From NCBI GenBank assembly GCA_913061265.1, contig CAJXVS010000003.1, forward strand, positions 434,001 to 498,000: a DNA stretch of 64,000 nucleotides, written 5' to 3'. Positions 44,980 through 53,709 of this stretch are shown piece after piece. Each line of letters opens with the position of its first letter. Position 1 is the first letter of the stretch. The notes below the pieces were generated by a model, which did not search any database, was not told where the DNA came from, and saw only the letters and a list, made by a program, of their open reading frames with translations. This stretch comes from an uncultured Halobacteriovorax sp. Its GTDB lineage: Bacteria > Bdellovibrionota > Bacteriovoracia > Bacteriovoracales > Bacteriovoracaceae. The position numbers and the translations under genes were made by a program.

Positions 44980-45354
44980 CTACTTGAGGCTTGAGAGATC
45001 GTAACCCTTATGGCGACTTTTGTTATTAAACATAGTCGCAATTTCGTTTGTCGTATTTGTCTTTAGCTCCAGAAGCTTAGCTTCAATTAACCTATTAATT
45101 TCCTCTTCTTTTTGAGCCCATTTGTAAGTGAAGACCTTCCACTCATCAAATTCTTGAATGTTTAAGTCGGTCTTTAGGAGGATTGAATCATTTGTCTTAA
45201 ATACAATGTTTAGAAGCCTTTCTCTATTTGTGATCTTATCAAGAGCACTATCGAGAGAGTCTTCTAAAAGTTCTTCATAAATAAGATGTGATAAAGCAGA
45301 GACTTTATTCATAAAATCGTAACTGATTTCAAATTTCTCTGCTTTATTGATCAA
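44980..45354 (-). CDS. Helical protein in the fliT position
   Basis: A 124-residue, almost wholly helical protein (for example FMNKVSALSHLIYEELLEDSLDSALDKI and LIEAKLLELKTNT). It is directly downstream of fliS (3 bp), where fliT chaperones are often found. FliT proteins are small four-helix chaperones for FliD with little conserved sequence, so the identity is plausible but unproven. The start is TTG with GAGG 9 bp upstream, inside the fliS end. Confidence 0.5.
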   Translation of the reverse strand: MINKAEKFEISYDFMNKVSALSHLIYEELLEDSLDSALDKITNRERLLNIVFKTNDSILLKTDLNIQEFDEWKVFTYKWAQKEEEINRLIEAKLLELKTNTTNEIATMFNNKSRHKGYDLSSLK

Positions 45355-45357
45355 ATC

Positions 45358-45768
45358 TTAAGCCTCTGCTTCAGGTTCTTTTTTTACAGCATTTTCTTTT
45401 CTTAAACCTTTAATAGCATCACTCCAGCCTTCATAAAGAGTCGTTAAAACTTGAAGACAGCCCGTTAGTGGCTCAGTTTCAATCTTAATATTGGCCTGTG
45501 TGCTTGCAAAAAGAACATAGTCGTAAAGACTGCTAAGTTCTTCTGCAACATCACCACCAATTTTAAAATCCAAGCTATTGTTCAGTTCAATGACAATGTC
45601 CTGAAGCTTTCCAATAAACTCACCTTTTTTAGCAATGTCTTTAGCTTCAATAGCCTCAATAGCTTTTTTGCAATTTTTAATTGCAGCTTGGTAAAGCATA
45701 AGTAAGATTTGTTCCTTACTAGCTGTATGAATTGATGTTTTCTTATAAGCCCCTAATCCATAGTTCAT
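45358..45768 (-). CDS. fliS: Flagellin export chaperone FliS
   Basis: Binds flagellin's C-terminus in the cytoplasm and stops early polymerisation. The 136-residue protein starts NYGLGAYKKTSIHTASKEQILLMLYQAAIKNCKKAI, matching the FliS opening (Y....V.TA....L..MLY.GA). It has conserved features near LNNSLDFKIGGDVAEELSSLYDY. AGGAGG lies 6 bp before the ATG. Downstream of fliD by 14 bp. Confidence 0.9.
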   Translation of the reverse strand: MNYGLGAYKKTSIHTASKEQILLMLYQAAIKNCKKAIEAIEAKDIAKKGEFIGKLQDIVIELNNSLDFKIGGDVAEELSSLYDYVLFASTQANIKIETEPLTGCLQVLTTLYEGWSDAIKGLRKENAVKKEPEAEA

Positions 45769-45782
45769 GGACGCCTCCTAAT

Positions 45783-47171
45783 TTATCCGAGTTGGGTAAC
45801 CGGATTGGTCTGGGCGCCTAAAGCAGCGATCCCAGCACCTTGGTTTTGTATTTGTGATATTGTTCCTTCTAATCTTGCAAATTTATCTTTTAAGTTTTTT
45901 TCTTTACGCTCTATCGTTCTTTGTTTCTGCTGTATCCTACGATCAATTTGGCTAATACTATTCTTTAAACTTCTTTGTCTTGATCTAAGAATCCCACTTG
46001 GAGATCTAAGAGTATTATTTACAGTCTCTTTTAAGTTATCCACAAAGCCTGGATTATTCCCTACTTCCGCGTTGGCATAGCCTGTTAGGATCTGACTAAC
46101 TTTTTTATAGTTTGAACTTAATTCGTTATCGAATTTCTTGGTATCTAATTTTAAGAGACCATCTCTTTGAAAAGTAATTCCGATATCCCCAGCTCGCTTA
46201 AACCCATCCTCAGTTAAGATGTTTTTAAAGAGTGCGCTTCTAAGTCTACTCTCTAGGGTCTGGAGGATAAAATCACCACCAAGAGTTCTTGATGTATCAG
46301 AGTTTTCATCTAGAGTGTTTTGTTCTTTGATGAATGATAGGACAGAGTTAATCTTCTCTACTATTCCTTGAATCTTCTCTGAGATTTTTTGAATATCCTC
46401 AGTCACACTTAATGAAAACTCTTCTCCTGGAACAGCTTTTTTAAGATCAATTGTGACACCTTCAATAATATCTTTTGCTTTGTTTTCTGGTAACTGGACC
46501 TCGAAACCATCTACTTTGATAATCGCATCTTGAGCAGGCCTTTCTTTTTCTAGAAAGAAGTCATTCTCTCCATCGACAAAGTACATATAAGGGAACTCTG
46601 CGATATTTCCATCGCCACTGCCCTCTAAGCTTATAATCATTCTGTAGGGGGCATCCCCGCCAGTACCATCATCAATTACCTTCGCAGACATTCCTGCGTC
46701 AGGCGTATTGTTGATGAGCTTAGCAACACCTTCAAGGCTTGAATTGTCAGGGTCAATATAGATTTCTTTAGAATCGCCGTTAGGAAGTTGGTATTGAATA
46801 TAACCTACACCAATATAGCTTTCATCCTTACTTTCAAATGCTGAAGTCATAGCGGAACTTTTTTGTGCTAGTTGGAGAACTTCAATCTGATGACTACCAG
46901 GCTTTGCAGCATTCTTATCCATGGTTACGCCAACAATCTTGTCGTCGTAAGCAGCACTAAGTTCTTTAAGGGATCTGTCATCTGAGTTTGCGTTAAGAAG
47001 CCCACGCATGTCTTCCATGCGCTTAACCAAATCACCGACCAGTTCTTTCTTTGAGTTGATCTTGCCCTTTCTGCCTTCCATTTTCTTAATTGGAATCTTC
47101 TCGGCTTCAATGATTTGTTTAACAATATCTTTTGGTAGGCCCGTATTAATGGATCCAAAAGAAATTCCCAA
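45783..47171 (-). CDS. fliD: Flagellar filament cap protein FliD
   Basis: Caps the filament and helps flagellin assembly. The N-terminus (ISFGSINTGLPKDIVKQIIEAEKIPIKKME) and the SSAMTSAFESKD stretch fit FliD_N, and the C-terminal domain (ITFQRDGLLKLDTKKFDNELSSNYKKVSQILTG) is typical of FliD_C, followed by a helical tail. The length of 462 is normal. The start is TTG at 47169-47171 with AGGAGG 5 bp upstream, an unusual start with a strong ribosome-binding site. No clear sigma-28 site was found in the 230 bp upstream. Confidence 0.92.
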   Translation of the reverse strand: MGISFGSINTGLPKDIVKQIIEAEKIPIKKMEGRKGKINSKKELVGDLVKRMEDMRGLLNANSDDRSLKELSAAYDDKIVGVTMDKNAAKPGSHQIEVLQLAQKSSAMTSAFESKDESYIGVGYIQYQLPNGDSKEIYIDPDNSSLEGVAKLINNTPDAGMSAKVIDDGTGGDAPYRMIISLEGSGDGNIAEFPYMYFVDGENDFFLEKERPAQDAIIKVDGFEVQLPENKAKDIIEGVTIDLKKAVPGEEFSLSVTEDIQKISEKIQGIVEKINSVLSFIKEQNTLDENSDTSRTLGGDFILQTLESRLRSALFKNILTEDGFKRAGDIGITFQRDGLLKLDTKKFDNELSSNYKKVSQILTGYANAEVGNNPGFVDNLKETVNNTLRSPSGILRSRQRSLKNSISQIDRRIQQKQRTIERKEKNLKDKFARLEGTISQIQNQGAGIAALGAQTNPVTQLG

Positions 47172-47367
47172 ATTATCCTCCTGACTAGGTATTCACTCAT
47201 CCTGAGTAAATAGATAAAAGGCTCAAAAAGCCCATTAATCCTAAGTTTAGCTTATCATATGGAAGATTTGATGCAACGAGACTAAGCTGGAAGGAATTAA
47301 TTGCACCCCTCTATAAACTTAAATAAAAAGGTTTTTTGAATTTAGAGGTAAAGAGCATTAAATTAGT

Positions 47368-47390
47368 AGGACCGGTTGGGAGCCGGCCCT
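47368..47390. other. GC-rich hairpin in an AT-rich divergent gap
   Basis: AGGACCGG and CCGGCCCT can pair with one A-C mismatch around the loop TTGGGAG, just 15 bp before the TTG start of the following gene. It has no T run on either side, so it is not a typical terminator. The rest of the 234-bp gap between fliD and that gene holds no other feature I can identify. Confidence 0.3.
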
Positions 47391-47405
47391 AATAATTAAA
47401 GAGAT

Positions 47406-48950
47406 TTGGGCATTACTACCCAGAATAGGATACTAAACTTGTCGGATATTCTTGATAATACTTTAGAGAAAAGCTCAAATATTTGGTTCTTAAAGTCTAA
47501 ATTTTTCTTAATTCGGGCACTTACCTATTTTGGTTTTCTTTTAATCCCTATTTGGCTTCCTAAGACAATTCACTTGAATACGCCATTACAGCTACTTATG
47601 CTTCTTTTCTACACACTGTTCATGTGTTCTCAATGGTTTATGTTAGGAAAAGAAGTTGATCATAGGTTAAAGATCTACTTTCGAGTGAACTCATCCATCG
47701 ACAGGGTCGTCTATAGGCTCTTTCTAGGGATGTCTCTTTTTGTTCTAATCTTCAATGCCATAAGTTTTCTCCCGCATAAGTGGATCTATAATTCCTTTTG
47801 GGTTGTCTGGGTATTGCTGGGCCTTTTTTATTCATGGCCTACTCGAGGGAAGATTATTAAGGAATCTGTTACGACAAACTTTAATGAGTTTAAGTATCTT
47901 GATTCATTTGAAAAAACCTTAGTTTTCTTATCACTTTTAATGTTTGTTTTTTCTGTTCCAGAATTACCGAGCTTAACGAATGTCGAAGCTCTTAAGCTCT
48001 ATTTTGATCCATTTGAAAAATTTGGAAACCAATATTGGAACTTTTTGTTAGTTAACTATTATCCATTTTTTAAGTACCCGAACCTATTTAAACTAGCTTG
48101 GTGTATCCATTTTTATGTAGTTGGCTTAGGTCTTTTCTGTATGACTTTTTATGCCATGCTTAGGTTTTTTGTATCGCGCCGCTTATCGCTTCTTGGAGTT
48201 TTCGCCCTTCTTAGTTCTTGGTCATTCACCAAAGTTTTAGCAAGTAACTTTGGTGATGCAATAACAACAACTTATTCTTTGTTATGGGTTTGGACACTTC
48301 TTTGGGTTGTTAAGAGTGCAACTTATAGAGCTGGTTTATTTTTGGGGCTAGTTTCTTATTTAGGGACAATTATTAATCAAAGTTTTGCTCTTCTCATAAT
48401 CCCCCAGTCTATCTTGCTTTATTTTATTTTCTTTAAAGATAAGACGCTTTGGTACAAGAGACAGACTCTAAAGTATTCATCATTTGGAATAATCCTCTCT
48501 CTTGTTGTTCTATTCTCAAACCTTGAAGTCCTACAAAACTTGATGCCAATAGGATCTAATTACGGGAGTGAATTTGTTAGAATCTTAAATAGAAAAGCTT
48601 TCTTCTCTCTTTCATACTTTGGAATAATTTTCCTGTTCATGAAGGCCATAAACGTTAAGATTCCACTAATTACAGAGTTCAAAGTAAATAGAGAAAATGT
48701 CATAGATATTTTTATTATGATTGCGACAATCTTTGTAAGTTCCCTATTTTTAGATGCTTACCTTGTTAGATCCTTTTCTTTAATGTGGATTTTTGTCTTT
48801 TTTAGTTTAATTCCACTGGAACTAGTTTTTCAGAGTATAAGTAGGTTAAGGTCTAGCAGGAACATGATATATTTAATCTATATCTTGATATGCTTATTAG
48901 ATTCGCATTTCGAAGGTAGAGTTAAAATTTTCTTAAGGATATTTGAATAA
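47406..48950 (+). CDS. Polytopic membrane protein of unknown function
   Basis: A 514-residue protein with about twelve hydrophobic segments and many Phe, Tyr and Trp. The first ~35 residues are polar, then the membrane starts (FFLIRALTYFGFLLIPIW). There is a long loop after segment 4, then further segments. The aromatic-rich pattern and a loop containing LTNVEALKLYF are compatible with a GT-C type enzyme, but no catalytic motif could be fixed. The TTG at 47406 is the first possible start; the true start may be later. The stop overlaps rlmE's possible TTG and lies 2 bp before its ATG. Confidence 0.6.
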   Translation: MGITTQNRILNLSDILDNTLEKSSNIWFLKSKFFLIRALTYFGFLLIPIWLPKTIHLNTPLQLLMLLFYTLFMCSQWFMLGKEVDHRLKIYFRVNSSIDRVVYRLFLGMSLFVLIFNAISFLPHKWIYNSFWVVWVLLGLFYSWPTRGKIIKESVTTNFNEFKYLDSFEKTLVFLSLLMFVFSVPELPSLTNVEALKLYFDPFEKFGNQYWNFLLVNYYPFFKYPNLFKLAWCIHFYVVGLGLFCMTFYAMLRFFVSRRLSLLGVFALLSSWSFTKVLASNFGDAITTTYSLLWVWTLLWVVKSATYRAGLFLGLVSYLGTIINQSFALLIIPQSILLYFIFFKDKTLWYKRQTLKYSSFGIILSLVVLFSNLEVLQNLMPIGSNYGSEFVRILNRKAFFSLSYFGIIFLFMKAINVKIPLITEFKVNRENVIDIFIMIATIFVSSLFLDAYLVRSFSLMWIFVFFSLIPLELVFQSISRLRSSRNMIYLIYILICLLDSHFEGRVKIFLRIFE

Positions 48951-48951
48951 G

Positions 48952-49545
48952 ATGACTTTTAAAGTGAAAGACCATTATTTTAAGAAAGCTAAGCAAGAGA
49001 ATTACTTAGCGAGAAGTATTTATAAACTCAAAGAGATTGATGATAAATTCAATGTCCTCTCTAAGGGAGATAATGTCCTAGATTTAGGTTATTTTCCTGG
49101 TTCATGGGTTCAGTATACCTGTGAGAAAGTTGGTGAGAAAGGCCAAGTTGTAGGGATTGATATTAAACCAGTGAATAAAAAGCTAACTAATATCAAGAAT
49201 GTTGTTTTACTTGAATCAGACTATTTAGAATTCTCGGATTGGAAGAGTTTAACTCCAGACGGGAAGTTTGATGTTGTCCTCTCAGATATGGCCCCAAATA
49301 CTACTGGTATAAAAGATGTCGACCAAGCTCGAAGCTTAGGTTTAATTGAAAAAATAATTTATGAATTACCAGTTTTTTTAAAAGATGAAGGTTCATTAGT
49401 TTTTAAAATATTCGATAGCAATGATGCTCAAATGGAAATCAGAAACCTGAGAAAAATATTTAAACAAGTTAAGATCTTTAGGCCTGATTCTACGAGAAGT
49501 GTAAGTAAAGAAATCTTTGTTATTTGCAAGGAGTACAATGCGTAA
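48952..49545 (+). CDS. rlmE: 23S rRNA (uridine2552-2'-O)-methyltransferase
   Basis: A FtsJ/RrmJ enzyme acting on the 50S A-loop. It has the K-D-K-E tetrad region (Lys in LARSIYKLKEIDDKF, Asp in LSDMAPNTTG, Lys in SLVFKIFDS, Glu in SKEIFVIC), and the SAM motif VLDLGYFPGSW. The usual GAAPGGW is divergent (GYFPGSW). ATG 48952 is chosen since homologues begin MxFKVKDHYFKKA; a TTG three codons up is the alternative. The stop overlaps the next gene by 8 bp. Confidence 0.92.
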   Translation: MTFKVKDHYFKKAKQENYLARSIYKLKEIDDKFNVLSKGDNVLDLGYFPGSWVQYTCEKVGEKGQVVGIDIKPVNKKLTNIKNVVLLESDYLEFSDWKSLTPDGKFDVVLSDMAPNTTGIKDVDQARSLGLIEKIIYELPVFLKDEGSLVFKIFDSNDAQMEIRNLRKIFKQVKIFRPDSTRSVSKEIFVICKEYNA

Positions 49546-50761
49546 ACTAGTTGTTCTTCTTGTTTTAATCATCCTTCCTTTTTCCTATTATAAAGTTAAA
49601 GAAAGAATGGAGTTAAATCAGCTAAAAGAGATAAGTGAAGTTATTTCTGAGGTAAGCTCGAGGCTCCTTCATGATGAAGAAGTTAAAAACTTCTCATTTG
49701 GCGATAAAGAGATCTCTACAAGTTTCTATTTTAATGAAGAACTTGAATCTTATATTATTAAACAAATGAAACTTTACACCTCTAAAGCAACAGCAGTTGT
49801 TGTTATGAATAATAGTACTGGAGAAGTTTTAAGTTTATTGAGTTACGACAAAGAGAAAAATGTATTCGGGCGCTCTTTGGCACTCATGGCGACTAATCCT
49901 TCAGCTAGCTTATCTAAAATTGTCGCAGCTGCTGATCTAATAGAGAATGCAGGTTACTTTCCTTGGACGAATATCAAGACGAGAGGAAAAGGAACAACTC
50001 TTTATAAATATCAATTAAAGAAAGAGCATAGATGGAATAGGAATATTTCATTAGAAAAAGCATTTGCTTACTCTAATAATGCGGCATTTGGAAAAGCTGT
50101 TATCTTAAACTCTAACGCATCTTCATTATTTGATATGGCAAAGAGTTTTGGATTTAATAGTTCAATTGCAAAGTTTTTAAAATTACCAAAATCTACTTTC
50201 AGAATGCCTACTAGTGAATTCAATTTAGCTGAACTGGCTTCTGGCTTTAATACTGAGACAATGATTAGTCCTCTTCATGCTGCTGTCTTTGCTTCAATCG
50301 TTGCCAATAATGGCGTCTTAATAAAGCCTAGAATTGTTAAAGAACTAGCTGTTAATGAACATTCATTAATTGATGAAATCCCAGATAATAAAAAAAGGGG
50401 TGTTAAGGTCTTAGATGAAGAGACTGCAATCCAATTGAAACAACTTATGGGTAAGACGATTAAATATGGCACCGCGAAAAAAAGCTTTAGGGGCATGAGA
50501 AGAGACCTTAAGAAAAAATTAGAGATTGGCGGGAAAACAGGAAGCATTACAGGTGGAATACCTGCAGGAAAAAGAGATTGGTTTACTTCTTATTCAAAAT
50601 TAAAAGATAGTGAAAACTCAGGAATTTCTGTTACTGTGATGAGTATTCAAGGTGATAAGTGGCGCGCTAAGTCATCTTATTTGGCAAAGAACATCATTGA
50701 GTATTACTATAAGCGGATAAAAAAAGAAGACCTTACTAAAAGAGTATTTGCGAAGAAATAA
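49538..50761 (+). CDS. Short penicillin-binding transpeptidase-domain protein
   Basis: A 407-residue protein with one N-terminal membrane anchor (LVVLLVLIILPFSYY) and a periplasmic transpeptidase domain. The active-site motifs are S124-LSK, S179-N-N181 and K333-T-G, all intact. There is no long pedestal/dimerisation domain of the usual class B enzymes; only ~80 residues precede the domain. AAGGAG stands before ATG 49538, so an upstream frame from 49517 is not used. It may act as a specialised transpeptidase for envelope remodelling, or as a bacterial penicillin sensor; the sequence cannot decide. It lies 1 bp before lepB. Confidence 0.8.
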   Translation: MRKLVVLLVLIILPFSYYKVKERMELNQLKEISEVISEVSSRLLHDEEVKNFSFGDKEISTSFYFNEELESYIIKQMKLYTSKATAVVVMNNSTGEVLSLLSYDKEKNVFGRSLALMATNPSASLSKIVAAADLIENAGYFPWTNIKTRGKGTTLYKYQLKKEHRWNRNISLEKAFAYSNNAAFGKAVILNSNASSLFDMAKSFGFNSSIAKFLKLPKSTFRMPTSEFNLAELASGFNTETMISPLHAAVFASIVANNGVLIKPRIVKELAVNEHSLIDEIPDNKKRGVKVLDEETAIQLKQLMGKTIKYGTAKKSFRGMRRDLKKKLEIGGKTGSITGGIPAGKRDWFTSYSKLKDSENSGISVTVMSIQGDKWRAKSSYLAKNIIEYYYKRIKKEDLTKRVFAKK

Positions 50762-50762
50762 T

Positions 50763-51557
50763 ATGGCCGATAACGAAATCACAGAAAATATTGAAACAGC
50801 TAAAGATACCGAAGCACCTCAGGGAGAGCTTTCGAAGAAATCGAAAGTAATCAAAGAGATTAAGTCTATTGGGCTTATCTTAACAGTGGTTTTGGTTTTT
50901 AGATCTGTCTTTTTCGAGCCTTTTAGAATCCCATCTGGGTCTATGATTCCCACATTAATGATTGGTGATTTTATTTTAGTTAATAAGTTTTCTTATGGAT
51001 TTAAAGTTCCATTTTCTGATCTCAGTTTATTTGGAATCAATCTAAACCCAATCTATATCTTTGGTGAAAGCAATCCTGAACGAGGGGATGTAATTGTTTT
51101 TAAATACCCTCAAGACCCAAGCATAAATTATATTAAACGAGTTGTTGGAGTTCCCGGAGATAAGATTGAGATTCGGAACAAGGTTGTTTATATCAATGGT
51201 GTAGCGATCAAGGCTAATGAAGTTGATGGTAAGCCAATCATGGATGACATGGACGACAAGTTTAAAAACTATAAACTCAAATTCTATAAAGTAAAAACAG
51301 GAAACGCTGAGCATATTGTTCAGCAAGATAGCGATAACTATTACAAGACTGATTACCAACCAAAAACTATTCCAAAGGATAAGTTTTTTGTCATGGGTGA
51401 TAACAGAGACTTCTCCTATGATTCGCGGTTTTGGGGTTTTGTTAAGCGTGAACAAGTAAAGGGTAGAGCCTTATTTGTTTGGTTTTCAATGATTTTTCCA
51501 TTCGGAGATGATGCCTTTAAGTTTAGACCATGGCGAATTGGTAGTCTTATCAAGTAA
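50763..51557 (+). CDS. lepB: Signal peptidase I
   Basis: Cleaves signal peptides of exported proteins at the periplasmic face. A membrane segment near residues 36-47 is followed by RIPSGSMIPTL (nucleophile Ser60) and YIKRVVGVPGD (general base Lys125), and GDNRDFSYDSRFWGFV near the C-terminus. The length of 264 residues is normal. ATG 50763 lies 1 bp after the upstream stop; an in-frame TTG at 50748 is a weaker option. The stop overlaps the next gene by one base. Confidence 0.95.
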   Translation: MADNEITENIETAKDTEAPQGELSKKSKVIKEIKSIGLILTVVLVFRSVFFEPFRIPSGSMIPTLMIGDFILVNKFSYGFKVPFSDLSLFGINLNPIYIFGESNPERGDVIVFKYPQDPSINYIKRVVGVPGDKIEIRNKVVYINGVAIKANEVDGKPIMDDMDDKFKNYKLKFYKVKTGNAEHIVQQDSDNYYKTDYQPKTIPKDKFFVMGDNRDFSYDSRFWGFVKREQVKGRALFVWFSMIFPFGDDAFKFRPWRIGSLIK

Positions 51558-52831
51558 TGATTCAAAACATGGCCACTTTGGCCGATCAATCCAAAAAAGT
51601 TAATGAAATTCTAAATGACTCTGCCTTTATTCAGAAAGTGCAGAGCACACCTGTTTCTGTTGTTCTTAGAGTCAGGTTACCAGGGAAATCTATCTTTCTT
51701 CATCTCGGAAGAGGAAGGGGTACAGAGGGGCTTTGGTTAGGTGAAAGTGCTCCTGTTGCTGAAATTCGCATCCGGGATAAGTTTCAAGAGTGGATAAAGA
51801 AATACATTGTAGGGCAAAAGATAACTCAAATAACGATAGATAAGAAATATCGAATCCTCACCTTTGAATTAGTCTCTAAGTATGGAGAAGGTAGGTTAGG
51901 GCTCTTTTATAAGGGAAGGAAGCTTTACTTTTCCTACAGAACCTTAGGTGTTGAAGGTTCAATCTTTAAATCTTGGAGACTAGGTAGCGAAGAGAATATT
52001 ACCGAAGGATTGTTTGAAGATATATATGACGGGCCTGAAGATAAAATGGGAGATATATCTACAGGGGATATCGAGTCCATCTATAAGTCTTTAGTAACCT
52101 ACAAAGAAGATACAAAAAAGAAGAAGCTTCTCAATAGAAAAATTCAAACCGAAACTAAAAAACTTGAAAATATTGAACTTGCTCTACCTTTGCAAAGTGA
52201 GATGTACTCTCTTAATTCCAGTGAGATTAGGGAAAGGTTTAAAAAAATTGGGCTTTCAATCAAAGAAAAGTATGGTGAAAATGAACATAAGTTTCGAGAT
52301 AGGGCTTTCACCAAAATTAAGAACTTTAAGACTTCTAGGAAGTTCTCAGAAGAAAAGCTAAAAACCCTAACGAGTGAAATGAAAAGCTGTGAAAAAACAA
52401 TCTTTTTACAAAAAACAAAGTTTCCGGTTTGGGCGGCTCCTCAAAAAATAAATAAGAACAAAGATATAGTCAGTTTTACGATGGGTAAAATAAAAGGAGC
52501 TGTCGGTAAAAATGTTAGAGGTAACGACTACTTAAGAAATAAGTTTAGTTCAAGTGCCGATGACAGCTGGTTTCATCTCGAAGGAGAGAAAAGCTCTCAT
52601 ATCGTTTTGAAGGCCAAGCTAGGTGATTTAACTGATATTGATGTTGAGCAAATTGGTTCATTACTAAGGGATCATATGCACCTTTCAGTGGAGAGAATTA
52701 AGCTTATAGGCTCTAGTATAAAGAATATTAAGGGGCTTAAGGGAAAAGCAGGGGCAGTAACTGTCAGTAACCCTAATTATTTCGATGTGTTATATAATAG
52801 TGCCTGGAAGGAAATAATTTCAATCGATTGA
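51557..52831 (+). CDS. Short NFACT/RqcH-like protein
   Basis: A 424-residue protein. The C-terminal ~100 residues match the NFACT-R domain: FTMGKIKGAVGKNVRGNDYLRNKFSSSADDSWFHLEGEKSSHIVLKA follows the 'vGRNa.qNd.L..k....DiWfHa....GSHVvi' pattern. The N-terminal region (LRVRLPGKSIFLHLGRGRGTEGLWLG) suggests a shortened NFACT-N, then a coiled-coil (~200-290). RqcH-type proteins tag stalled chains with alanine on the 50S subunit. The family is usually ~550 residues, so this is a short form and activity is not certain. It overlaps lepB by 1 bp. Confidence 0.75.
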   Translation: MIQNMATLADQSKKVNEILNDSAFIQKVQSTPVSVVLRVRLPGKSIFLHLGRGRGTEGLWLGESAPVAEIRIRDKFQEWIKKYIVGQKITQITIDKKYRILTFELVSKYGEGRLGLFYKGRKLYFSYRTLGVEGSIFKSWRLGSEENITEGLFEDIYDGPEDKMGDISTGDIESIYKSLVTYKEDTKKKKLLNRKIQTETKKLENIELALPLQSEMYSLNSSEIRERFKKIGLSIKEKYGENEHKFRDRAFTKIKNFKTSRKFSEEKLKTLTSEMKSCEKTIFLQKTKFPVWAAPQKINKNKDIVSFTMGKIKGAVGKNVRGNDYLRNKFSSSADDSWFHLEGEKSSHIVLKAKLGDLTDIDVEQIGSLLRDHMHLSVERIKLIGSSIKNIKGLKGKAGAVTVSNPNYFDVLYNSAWKEIISID

Positions 52832-52875
52832 TCTAAACTCTAAAGATTGTACAATTTTATCGAGGAATAGAAGCC

Positions 52876-53709
52876 ATGTTTTCATTTACGAAAAGTTTTC
52901 AAATTTTAGTCGTTTTGCTTTTTTCTATTTGTTTAGGAAATGCAGCAATGAAGCCAGCCGAGATCGTTGAGAACTTTGATCTTCGCTACTATCATCCCCA
53001 GCTTCTTAGTTTGAAAGACCTCTCATTTGAAATTAGGGTATCAAACTTAAAAGAAAGCGTTCTTAAAAGTATCCCACTTAGTAAGCTAGATGATCTTTAT
53101 TATTCTGTATTTTGGATAGCTCCAGGAAAATACTTAATAGAAGTCCATGGATTACCTAGAGGATATGTTGAACTAAAAAATGAACTAAAGGCTCTTATTA
53201 GAAACCGCCTAGATTATGTGTTACCTCAAAAGCTAGCCCCTAAAGTTAGAAGTTATTCTCTAAAAGCTGGTGAGACAAAGAATAATTTAAGCACTGTTAT
53301 AGGTACTGATGAAACACATCAGCGTGGAATAAATGAAATAGAGATAAAGTTTAATAAGAAAGGAATGCTTCGCTCTTTTGTTACTAAAAGTCCTATGGGT
53401 TCTCAAAAATCAGAAATGAAGATGAGTAGTAAATCCTGGAGTAATAACAAGTGGGTTGTTGATTCGATCATTGTTACCTCTACACAAGGTGTACAGTTTA
53501 CTGAGATGAAGAATACATTCAAATATAAAAAAGTTGATGGTTTTGGTTTTCCTGAAAAGGTAACTGTTGAAACCACTCAAGAGTTACAAGTGAATAATAA
53601 AGAAAAAAAGAAACGAAAAGTAGTCTCAGAAATTACTTTTTCCAATTACCAAGTCAATAAAGGTATTGCGAGAAAAAGGATATTGGATCAGAGTGCTAAA
53701 AAACAGTAA
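52876..53709 (+). CDS. Exported protein of unknown function
   Basis: A 277-residue protein with a clear signal peptide (FQILVVLLFSICLGNAA, cleavage likely after NAA). The mature part is beta-rich and basic, with alternating hydrophobic strands (KYLIEVHGL, INEIEIKFNKKGMLRSF, WVVDSIIV, KVTVETTQELQV, SEITFSNYQVN). The order hints at a LolA/LppX-like lipoprotein-carrier fold, but no motif confirms this. It probably lies in the periplasm. It overlaps the giant lipoprotein gene by 17 bp (52 bp if that gene starts at TTG 53666). Confidence 0.65.
   Translation: MFSFTKSFQILVVLLFSICLGNAAMKPAEIVENFDLRYYHPQLLSLKDLSFEIRVSNLKESVLKSIPLSKLDDLYYSVFWIAPGKYLIEVHGLPRGYVELKNELKALIRNRLDYVLPQKLAPKVRSYSLKAGETKNNLSTVIGTDETHQRGINEIEIKFNKKGMLRSFVTKSPMGSQKSEMKMSSKSWSNNKWVVDSIIVTSTQGVQFTEMKNTFKYKKVDGFGFPEKVTVETTQELQVNNKEKKKRKVVSEITFSNYQVNKGIARKRILDQSAKKQ

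Noticed and set aside
47172-47405. Sigma-28 promoter for fliD
   Set aside because: A partial CTAAAC-like box was seen on the minus strand but no CCCGATA-type box at the right spacing.
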